NCBI GenBank assembly: GCA_905221605.1
Contig: CAJNDS010002577.1
Location: 202,001-266,000 of the forward strand
Length of the DNA: 64,000 bases
Direction: 5' to 3'
Source of the DNA: Symbiodinium natans
Taxonomy: Eukaryota > Sar > Dinophyceae > Suessiales > Symbiodiniaceae
Positions 55,603-64,000 of the stretch are shown piece after piece. The notes under the pieces were generated by a model. That model saw only the letters and a list, made by a program, of their open reading frames with translations. It did no database searches and was not told the DNA's origin. The translations under genes and the position numbers were made by a program. Position 1 is the first letter of the stretch. The number at the start of each line of letters is the position of its first letter.

Positions 55603-58600
55603 GGTAATTGGCAGCGGCAGCTGGAAACGGCGGCGGTGGTGACATCTTGGTTCATTCTCAACATCACAATCGCAAGTTCAACCAAGTGGATCTTTGTGCA
55701 CGGGAATATTTGCATTCAGGACCTGAGGGCGAAGTGGTAGTTGCAGAAGTGGATAGCCCGGAGTCATGCGCTACAGTGCTGCAGGACAAAGGATGTCAGA
55801 AGTACGAATATCCCGTGGCCATCACTGTGGCTTGTTCGCAGCTTCAGTGCCGTGTTAGGTGCTACTCTGGCAGAGGTAGCCAACAACTGCTTGAGTCGAT
55901 TGTGCCCACAATGCCCAGGTGATCCACATGATCTTTTCCTGGATGCTCTGCAGAGTGTACATATTCCAAATCCGCGGAGGTCTCGAAGGCAGGGGGTTTG
56001 TATCAGGGTTTCTTTGCGGCCATGGATCGTCAACGTGAAGGAAATGGAGATGCAGCTGTGCTTTGCTGGCACTCCTTGTCAGGAAAAGCGATGATGGGAC
56101 TTGCACAACAAGCGAGGGAGATCATGCCTCTGTCGCTGTGCTTTGCACTTTCTGTGGCGATGGGCAACCTCTCGCTGAAGTATATTTACCCTTCTTTCAA
56201 CCAGATGTTGGGACCTGCACTTACTGCACTCTGCTGAGAGTTGGGATGCTGGCAAGGCGCGAGTCGCAGCCAACACTCTGCGCGAGTTTGGGCTAGCTTA
56301 GGATCCATGTCGCCGCTGATCACAGTACTGCTTGCTGTGGTGATGCAGCAAAAGCGATTCCCGCTCAAGACGTGGCTATCTATGCCGGTTATCTGCCTTG
56401 GACTGGCCGTCTGCAGTGCTAAGGATGCTGGTCTGATGTTGATGGCGTCTCTCTATCAACCTTTTTCTTTTAATATTCTCAAATTGAAGTCTCAAAGGAG
56501 TTGACTCTTGTTCTGTTTTGGTGGGCAGAATCCAGGAACTCAACTTTAATCTGCTGGGGGCCTTCTACGCTAGCGGAGCCACTGTGCTTCGGGCGGTGAA
56601 GTCGCTGATTCAAGGGAGGCGGGACGGGCCCACCCACACTTGCACAGATTCTGGCAATAACTTTAACGTTTGCAAGGCTCCTCACCACCTCTCGCCAGAT
56701 GGACTCCGCATCTTGCCCCGAATTCCGCTTTTTCCTGTTGGGCACTGTTTTGGACACTGGACCAGTATTGGCAGTATTTGGGGCTGCCCTGCCCAGGGCC
56801 GAGCCCCGTGAACTCTCACGCTGTCTCATGACTTCCGGTCAACTCAGGTTACTCTGCTGTCGGGGACTTAGAAAACGAAGTTCTTGCAGTTGGCATGCAG
56901 CAGTCTAGAAAGACAGCTATGGTCATCGGTGGAGAGCCACCAAAATGAGTCTGCCTTTTTTGTCAAGTGCAAGCATTTCTAATCGATTCCCTAGTTCACC
57001 CAAGTTGCACACTTGTCGCTTACCAGGACTTCGCTGGCCAGTAAGTAGTAAGTGTCCGGCTGAATAGCTACCTCGCTAGCGAAGACTCCGGACTGGTGTC
57101 CTGTTGCTTTTGGGTGATGTGGACGTACAGTAGAAGAACCAGCATGTGCCGCAGCTGTTGATACAATTGAAAGCCCCGTTGTCCACAGCTCTTCTATGAT
57201 GATCGTTGCTTCAGTCCGAGAGCACCGAGAGGTGCCTTGCAGAACGCCTGGATTGTCACAGGGTGTGACGCCGGGTGTGATCGCACAATCGGCAGTTGCA
57301 CCAGTGTCGAGCTCCCGTCCGAGGAGTGCCGTTTTTTGGTCCGTGCCTGTCGCAGCTTTTGCACTGTGGGCGCAGCGGAGCACAGCCGGATCGGCCTCCA
57401 AACAGCGAGCGGGGCCCCGACGCAAGCGGTCGCGGGTCAGCGCAAGAGCCCTCAGAGCCACAGGCTCCGCCGGCTCAAGCAGCTCCCGTGGGTCCCCCCG
57501 TGTCGCTGTTGTGGGAGCCGGATGGGGAGGCCTTGGTGCTGCCAAGGCGCTGTGCGAAAACGGCTGTGACGTGACTCTGCTGGATGGCGCCCCACAGCCT
57601 GGAAGCGGCATGCAGACACCTTCGGGCAAGCCCTTTGAGGCAGGCACTAGGGGCTTTTGGAGGGATTACCCCAACATGAACGCAATACTTGCTGAAATCG
57701 GTCTGGAAGAAAGTGACATCTTCACAGACTTCACAGAGTCTGCCTTTTACAGCCCGGATGGTTTGGAAGCTACAGCTCCAGTTTTTGCTGGCGCTCCAGA
57801 ACTTCCAAGCCCCCTCGGCCAAGTTATCGCGAGCTTCTCCAGATTTCAACGCTTGCCGTTGGCAGACCGGCTTTCCATTAGTGCCTTGGATCTCGAGTTG
57901 AATTCGGGTTACTGCTGAAAGCTTCTTCTTGCATGCCTCAATTTGCTGCTCGATAGACCCCTGTCATATTTCCAAAGTTGAAGGGTTTGGGTCAAGTGAT
58001 TCTCCCGTGTGTGTCAGGTCATTTGTTTGCTTAGCCGTATCTTCCCCTGTAAAGCCATCCAGCTGAAGAAGTTAAAGTTTCCAGCCTTTGCCTGGCCAGC
58101 ACTCGGGATTCAAGGTGGCTTGCTGCTGGCGATGGTGGACTTCAATCGGGACGCCAAGACTTTTGAAGCATACGACCGGATGACCGCGCATGAGCTTTTC
58201 CTTCGGGCAGGTCTGAGTCGCAGGCTGGTTGATGACTTCCTGAAGCCGACGCTGCTCGTCGGCCTCTTTAAGCCTCCTGAGGAGCTGTCTGCAGCTGTCA
58301 CCATGGAGCTGCTCTACTTTTATGCTTTGGCCCACCAGACATCCTTCGATGTTCGATGGCTAAAGAAAGGGACTGTCAGTGAGACTCTCATGTGCCCTGT
58401 CATAAACCACCTGGTCGAGCAGCATGGCCTTACAGTGCAGGGTGGCTGCTTCGTAGAGGGGCTCGAGTTGACTAACGGCGAAATCAAGGGCCTCCGATAC
58501 CGATCCCGTGCCGGTGGAAGTGGGTCTATGGATGATCTCGATGCAGTCGTCCTTGCGCTCGGCGCCGGAGGTCTCAGGGCTGTGCTGCGTGGCAGCCCTG

Positions 58601-61200
58601 AAGTGGCGAAAGCTTGTCCTAACCTGACGGCTGCAGGATCCCTGCAGGGGATTGATGTCATGTCTGTGCGCATATGGTTCGACCGGAAAATCTCTACACA
58701 GGCCCCGGCGAATGTTTTTGCCAAGTTTGCAGCTCTGCGAGGCCACGCTGGGGGTGGCCTTTTTTTGTCCTGCTTGGGGGCATGCTTGGGGGGGTCGTGA
58801 TGTTGAGGGCCTTCAAGGGATTTGGAAGAAAGTAGATCCTGCACTGCCGATCATGGGCATATCCCAACCCTTGTTCTGCGAGGTGCAGGGGGCACCTTCT
58901 TCATGCTGGACCAACTGCAAGCAGACCAGCAGGGACTTTGGGGAGATGACGAACCCCAAGGTTCTGTGGTGGCCTGTGACTTTTACAATGCTGGTGCCCT
59001 TCTGCCGCTATCTGATGAAGAGATCATCAAGCTGCTCACAGACGAGTTGCTGCCCAGTGCGGTGCCAGAGTTCCGAAGCGCCAAGGTCGTCGACAGCCAC
59101 GCAATGCGCTTCCCCGCAGGGGTCAGCTGGTTCTCGCCAGGATCCTTCACGTCACGTCCCACCACCGAGACCCCCGTGAGGAATCTGGTGTGTGCAGGCG
59201 CATGATTAAGGCTTCGTAAGCACGCAGTCTCAATCGAGGAAAGCTCTGTCCAGGTGACTGGGTTCGCCTGGGTGATCGTGAGCATGGTGCCAAAGGCTTG
59301 GTGGGCACATGCACACAGCACAAAGTAGGTCACAGTGCATGTGCTGGACAGTCCCTTTCTTGCAGGTTTGTGCCAGGAGCGTGCGCTTGTCACCGGCTTC
59401 GAGGCACAGTCCATGGTGGGATTCGCGACCACGGCTCCCTTCCACGTTCGAAGTGTGTCAAATTGACCTGCGACCACAGGCAGCCAACTCACTGGCTCGA
59501 AGGGGTATTCTTGGACAGTGCTGCCCTCAGAAAGCTACACAAGATCTGCCGAATAGCAGGCGAAGCTGAGTGCCCTTAGTGTGTTCCAAGAGTCCACTCC
59601 ACACGCCTTAGACCTTTAGAGAGGGCGCGGGGCGCGGATGTGTGTCCGAAGGGACGCATATGCTGCAAGGAGTGTTCGAGAGCACAGCGTCATCCCTGTG
59701 CGCGACGATGAATCTTGGCTTCATGTGGCAAAGCGTGATGAAACGTATGCCGATGCCACTGATATCCATTGATGCTACTGCCAGTGTGTGATCTTGCCAA
59801 GGAGTTGCAAGTTCAAGTGGCGCGGTCTGTCAATAGGACAGGCTGCCATAGTTGCAAATTGGGGTCAGGGCCTGTTTGGGTCATTGCATGGTGCATCTGG
59901 CGTGTGCATGCGTGCACGTTCGTCCCCTGTGGTTGGCGAATTAACTCAGCGGATTCTCCACGCAAATGTAACATGTCAGGACAGCTGCTCAACTGACTCT
60001 TGGCTCGAAATGGCACGGCGTTGGTGGGTGTGTCTGCACATTTCCCTGCATGCGACGTCGTTTGGTGAAGCGCAGCGGTCTTACTCGGAGTTTGTTGGGA
60101 AGAAGGCATCTGAGAATCTAAGGCTCTCACCCCTGGGCCTGACCAGCCCTTGGGTTCGATAAGGATATCTTCGGCAGTTTGCCCTCCATTTTCGCAGCCT
60201 GATTGGCTGCCTGCATGGGCCACGGTATGCAAGATTTGGCGTGTTTTGGAAACATGCCGCTTCCAGAAGACCAAGACAGGTCTGTGTCAACTGTGTTTCA
60301 TGCTGCGTCGGGCATCCACCCATCTTTTCAATGGCTTGGCTGCTCATGCCGCCAGACCCGTAGCTTGCAACGCGAGCCTGGAAAAACCGAAGTTGTCTTG
60401 TGCTCTGCTCGGCTGTGGCTATGGTGGAGGATGGTGGAGGCCAACAGACTGTATCCGAGGTACTACATGGCCCCCTGGGCGGCGATGTGGCTGACATTGA
60501 TGATGTTTCTTATGGAGGCGCGTAGCTGTGCGATGCGGAATGGGGACAGCAACGACATGTCGCAGGGCAGCGCGCCCTTGTTTCTCTTGTTGCTGGCACC
60601 ATTCGACCTGCAGGGGCCTCGAACAGTGTAGCCAGCCCCCGCATCGAGAGGAATGTCTTTCCCATCTGGCTCTGGTTAGGTTCGAGTCGGGCGTGGCAGA
60701 CACCACGGGTGCCGGCCAAGTTGCGTTACTCCTCATGCTTTCAGGACAGCTGGAACCATGCAAAGAGGGAATGCGAGAGGACCTCGTTACATGTACGTGT
60801 CAGGATTGAATGCCTGCCTTCTCAACATTGCGAACTTCCTGGTAACTTCCTACACAAGCCCGGTGAAAAGCTTGGTGTACTGATACGAAGCAGATCGAAG
60901 CAGCGACACAGTGAATGACTTCAAGCTTTTCCTTTCTACAACATTCTACAAGGTCACCCTTCAAGTTCTTGGCAACGTCAAGAGCTGTCTTTCGATTGCC
61001 GTTTCTGTGGCCATTTTCAGGACAGCTGCTGTCACAGCAGCTAAACATCTGGAAGCAGTGCATGGCCATAGGATGAACGCAACATTGCCTTGACTAATCA
61101 GTTTTCAGACAGACCTTTGCGGTGCAGGAACAGCCTGACAGTGGAGCAGGCCGTTGGCGTTGGCACCTGCTTGATCGGCGTGTGGCTATACAACCAGAAG
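55603..61200 (+). CDS. TPT/DMT-family sugar-phosphate or nucleotide-sugar transporter
   Basis: Multi-span carrier of the drug/metabolite superfamily, probably exchanging a phosphorylated sugar or nucleotide sugar across a Golgi, ER or plastid membrane. Exons: 55603-55719 (SSTKWIF; GA donor); 55800-~55875 (YEYPVAITV; frame slip near 55842); ~56121-56211 (SVAMGNLSLKYIYPSFNQML; GA donor); 56302-56423 (GSMSPLITVLLAVVMQQKRF; GA donor); 56536-56615 (ELNFNLLGAFYASGAT; GA donor); 56677-~56716 (LLTTSRQMDSAS); ~60440-60537 (YYMAPWAAMWLTLMMFLMEA; GA donor); 60680-60744 (TTGAGQVALLLMLSG; GA donor); 60804-60862 (LNACLLNIANFLVTSYTSP; GT donor); 60953-61020 (VTLQVLGNVKSCLSIAVSVA; GA donor); 61128-61200 (NSLTVEQAVGVGTCLIGVWL), then GC or read-through. 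Family landmarks GNxSLxYxxxSFNQ and TLQVLGNxKS are intact. First exon, true C-terminus and the junctions around the large intron are unresolved. Confidence 0.75.
57181..57195 (+). promoter_or_regulatory. Possible trans-splice acceptor before the desaturase start
   Basis: GTTGTCCACAG ends at 57188, seven bases before the first ATG. Dinoflagellate mRNAs receive a spliced leader at an AG acceptor upstream of the start. This is the nearest suitable AG; the leader itself cannot be seen in genomic sequence. Confidence 0.3.
57196..59569 (+). CDS. FAD-dependent carotenoid-desaturase-like oxidoreductase
   Basis: Six exons join in phase to ~607 residues: 57196-57907, 58115-58741, 58883-59197, 59254-59295, 59366-59403, 59480-59569 (TGA). 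Intron 1 starts GT; introns 2-5 start GC; all end AG followed by G. Residues ~1-100 are Arg/Ser/Ala-rich with a hydrophobic run at 45-59 (AVFWSVPVAAFALWA), like a plastid leader. VAVVGAGWGGLGAAKAL (103-119) is the dinucleotide-binding GxGxxG. Then FEAGTRGFW, YDRMTAHELFLRAGLSRRLV, PPEELSAAVTMELLYFYALA, and the C-terminal signature AGDWVRLG…GLCQERALVTGFEAANSLAR that closes the FAD site in phytoene/zeta-carotene desaturases and related amine oxidases. It probably dehydrogenates a carotenoid or related isoprenoid in the plastid; which desaturase subfamily is not resolved. An in-frame stop at 57115 bounds the start unless an upstream exon exists. The gene sits within an intron of the transporter, same strand. 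Confidence 0.8.
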
Positions 61201-62330
61201 GCTTGTGAAGGGAGCTCTTCTTCGGTTGCGCCTCTTCATAGACTTGACAATGCCTGCAGTCTTCGGGGCCATCAGCTACTGACAAGGTGCAGAAGGCGGG
61301 TTCTCAATGGTTCTCAGGTTCAGCTGTCGGGAGGGGCGGTGGCGGAGTAAGCGTTCACGGCTCTTAAGACTTCGAAGAAAGCGAGGGCTCATTCTCACTT
61401 GACTGCCGAGAGGCTTCTGCCGACCCTGAGCCTGTGGAAATGCCACGCCTTGGGCGAAGTTAATGACGGCGCTCGCTTTAGTGCGGCAAAGGTGCTCAAC
61501 CTGGAATTCCCTAAAGCAGACCATGTTGCAGAGGCCTCATGATAGCGAAGGCATATGACCTGAGGGCCGATGCAGTGCCTCTTGTTCTGGATTCGCAAGA
61601 CTGGCATTTTTGCAGCCATGGTGCTCAATAATGCCGCAAGAATACGCATGCTTGTGGGGTAGTGCCACAGTAGTGCAATGCAAAGCATGTGGCTGCAGCA
61701 CCGTGCCATGTGTAGACTATGTAGAGTCTTAGCCCAAGAACTTGGCCGCCAGATGCAGTCATCGTCTAGGAAACACAATCCACCAATGTGAAGCTGCTGT
61801 TTCTGATCCTCCGCATGTTTCAGCCGGGATCTTCTTTCAGTCAATGAATTTGAGCTTCAAAGTTGTGTTCCTGTGTGGCCGCTGTGGCATCCCAGGCCGA
61901 GCAGGTACAATGCATACCCTTTCGACAACGGTAAGGGCAGAGGAAAAAGCAAAATTAAGGTGCGATGGGAAGGGAGGCAAGAGGTACGGCGGGACGCGAT
62001 GTGGACAGCTCGCATTTTGTTGTTGGCCTGCCAGGGCAGGCCTACGTTAGGCTACGAGCCGACCTGGCCTGTTTTACGGTAGGGCGGTAGGGAGAAACAA
62101 GGCCCATGACCTTGCAGAACGTCTCAGAGGAACTGCTTGGTGAGCCTTGACCAGGGACAAGGTGTCGAGCCGCAACTACGAGGCGTCAGCAAGCTTGAAA
62201 CACTTGAAAGCTCTGCTACTGATGACAATGATGCCCCTTGCTCAGGGCGAACGCGCAAACCAGAGCAAGGACGAAAAGATTCGTGTGGTGACTACCGCCA
62301 CGATTGACCCGTGTTTCCGGGTGTGAGATG
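61201..62330. other. 3' flank of the transporter; scattered exon-like pieces
   Basis: Plus frame ~61385-61520 encodes LWKCHALGEVNDGARFSAAK and VLNLEFPKAD, protein-like but unidentified. A minus frame (61844-61395) over the same bases is open too. Plus 61873-62082 (SRYNAYPFDNGKGRGKSKIK) is also open. Strand unresolved. Confidence 0.25.
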
Positions 62331-62332
62331 CC

Positions 62333-62605
62333 ATGGATGAGGCCTTTTTTCCGTGGGTTCGTGTCGTAGCGCTGTTTGGTAGCGTGGTTTTCCTATCTGG
62401 GGCCCAGCTTTTGGCACACCGAGCACAGCTCTTACCACTTGGACTGCTTCCGACTTCCGAGAATCTGACCACTTTGACCGCAGCCGTGCTTCGGCTTAGT
62501 GTGGATCTCGATCTGCCTCAGTGCAATGAAGCAGGCCCCCCCCCCCACGGAGCCCCACATGATCACGCCAGTCCGTCGTCATGCTGCCTGCTAGTGAACA
62601 AGTAA
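62333..62605 (+). CDS. Possible short membrane-protein exon
   Basis: From ATG 62333 the frame encodes MDEAFFPWVRVVALFGSVVF, a hydrophobic segment, then LLPTSENLTTLTAAVLRLSV and a Pro/His-rich end. No family recognised. Confidence 0.22.
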   Translation: MDEAFFPWVRVVALFGSVVFLSGAQLLAHRAQLLPLGLLPTSENLTTLTAAVLRLSVDLDLPQCNEAGPPPHGAPHDHASPSSCCLLVNK

Positions 62606-63002
62606 AAGGGCCCTTTGTCACTTCTTTCCATGCAGGCCCTGTGCGCTTTATGCCTTGTGGCCTCAGCATGTGGCCTCTCCGTGGAGCAGAGGCTCCGGGG
62701 CTTGAAAGGGGCTTTGAGTTGAGGCTTGAGATGGGGAGTGGAGTGCTGTCAAAGTTCTGTGAAGTGCTCGTGGCTCGTAGTTGTCAGCAGATTTCAGCAG
62801 ACATTGCAAGCGCCCACTGCGCATGCCGCTGGTCACCCACCCGACTGCAGCATCTTCAGGGTGCCTTGTCTTAGGGGCTTAGGGGCCCTTCAAGTCTGAG
62901 GCCACAAAAGAGGAGATACGAGGAGATATCATGGGCAGCTCCCGGAGCCTCCTAAGGGGGAACTCACGGGGAGACTTGGGAGACTCGAGGATCATCATTC
63001 TT

Positions 63003-63295
63003 TAATTCCCACTTCTCTGAGGGTGGGGCGAAGACAACGTGAAAGCAAGAGTAGGTGGAACTTCGTATATCTTCGTATAGTATGTCAAGTCGTGGAACCG
63101 GAGTTCTTGTAAGTGCGCTCGCCCCTGAGACTTGACACAGGCCGAGCCCCGATGCCAGCGTCCTTGCGCAGGTGGGGCTCCAAGGGTGATAGCTTTGATA
63201 TCAAAGGAGATCCAGAACTCCCAAAACTTTTGTGCAAAAGTCGCTCTTCCCATAGGGCCCTCTGAGTAAGGACTTGACATCTGAGGTGCCTGCAC
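63003..63295 (-). CDS. Possible exon, minus strand, unrecognised
   Basis: Minus frame encodes MGRATFAQKFWEFWISFDIK and LQELRFHDLTYYTKIYEVPP. Composition is good but there is a rival minus frame and no motif. If real, it would mark a switch back to minus-strand coding at the right end. Confidence 0.25.
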
Positions 63296-63451
63296 TTACC
63301 TCCGAACGCACCCGATGAAGCAGCGTTTAAATGGAGCGGATAATCAGAATGGTCTTCTGCATCCCGCTTTGGCATCTAGAATCCAAGAACCTGCAAAGCC
63401 AGATTTCTGCCAGACCATGTACTATTCGCGGGCCGTTGCATGACTCTGCTG

Positions 63452-63943
63452 CTACTGTGGTCTCAGGTCGATGACAGCTCGGGCAAGGTCGGTGCTTCCT
63501 TGCTTGAGGCAGGCGCCCTCGTGAGAGCACAAGGCAGTTTTACAGGTGTCTGCCTGCTTAGGTTTCCGATGGCTCCATGCAAGGCCGCCAGGCGGCCTCT
63601 GCACTATTTGTGATGATCGTTGTTGACAAGTTGATGTGGGTCTTCTGCGATGCGAGGAACGTGTCGAGACTCTCCTTAGCGCCGAGCAGTCTGCCTTGCT
63701 CTCCCAGGAGCAGGCACTGGGAATGTGGTGCCATGCGATGCCAAGGGCCTTGTTGCCGGCTTTGCGCGATGTTGCAGGCGCTCGAGCAGATTGCCGTGTG
63801 GATCCCAAGTGCAGAATGCGACTTTCGCATCCAGGGAAAAAAGCTGACTTCAGCTGAACAGACGTGCCATCAAGATCCCTCCTAACACCGGCAAGCCTCT
63901 CTCGTAGCATCATCGGTTGGATAGAAGCCCTCCGTTCTGGCAC
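63452..63943. other. Both strands open; coding strand unresolved
   Basis: Minus 63943-63452 is open for 163 codons (MMLRERLAGVRRDLDGTSVQ). Plus 63636-63857 is open with a helical sequence (LSAEQSALLSQEQALGMWCH, then ALLPALRDVAGARADCRVDP). One is the mirror of the other. No motif decides. Confidence 0.25.
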
Positions 63944-64000
63944 TGGCCCATAGGCCCAGCAAGCCTCCCTGGCCCAGCAGCAGCAAGAGCTGAGGGAGCG

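Larger units (their letters stand above)
56717..60439 (+). other. ~3.7 kb intron of the transporter holding another gene
   Basis: The transporter reading breaks after QMDSAS (~56716) and resumes at YYMAPWAAMW (~60461), exactly where the family alignment expects continuity. Between them lies a complete plus-strand desaturase-like gene (57196-59569). The remaining intron sequence (56.73-57.19 and 59.57-60.44 kb) shows no recognised exon; a frame at 59788-60162 (GLSIGQAAIVANWGQGLFGS) is open but unidentified. Confidence 0.65.

Noticed and set aside
1-64000. Prokaryotic or viral origin of the window
   Set aside because: Introns with GC/GA donors, PPR genes and telomere-like repeats indicate a eukaryotic nuclear genome; no operon structure or viral hallmark gene seen.

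Overview
The window looks like nuclear DNA of a dinoflagellate, most likely a Symbiodiniaceae-type alga. Evidence: (i) where protein similarity fixes the exons, the introns start mostly with GC or GA rather than GT, end in AG, and are followed by G (AG|G), a dinoflagellate hallmark; (ii) there are many fragments of pentatricopeptide-repeat (PPR) genes, a family much expanded in these algae; (iii) plant-type heptamer telomere-like repeats (TTTAGGG/CCCTAAA) are scattered inside the sequence; (iv) coding exons are small, introns many, repeats abundant. There is no prokaryotic operon, rRNA, tRNA or CRISPR that I could see.

Layout. 0-18 kb: convincing exon fragments all read on the minus strand: a PPR protein, a patatin-like lipid hydrolase, a membrane protein with several exons that join in phase, and two unrecognised genes. 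18-34.8 kb: a repeat-dominated core with CT microsatellite, telomere-like blocks of two types, A-rich and AT-rich blocks, a ~90 bp satellite in three places, GC hairpins and decayed coding relics. 34.86-39.41 kb: a complete-looking retroelement with split direct repeats (A1 - gag - MTase-like/RT/RNase H - B1A2 - B2). 40-61 kb: exon fragments read mostly on the plus strand: a PPR gene, unknown genes, a coiled-coil protein, and two genes resolved at exon level.

The best-supported genes are a drug/metabolite-superfamily transporter of the triose-phosphate/nucleotide-sugar type (about 55.6-61.2 kb) and a plastid-type FAD-dependent carotenoid-desaturase-like enzyme (57.2-59.6 kb). The second gene lies, in the same orientation, inside one ~3.7 kb intron of the first. 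The minus-left / plus-right arrangement means the repeat core sits between two divergently transcribed blocks.

Most predictions outside the retroelement, transporter and desaturase rest on reading-frame quality and short motifs only; exon borders there are approximate and functions mostly unknown.
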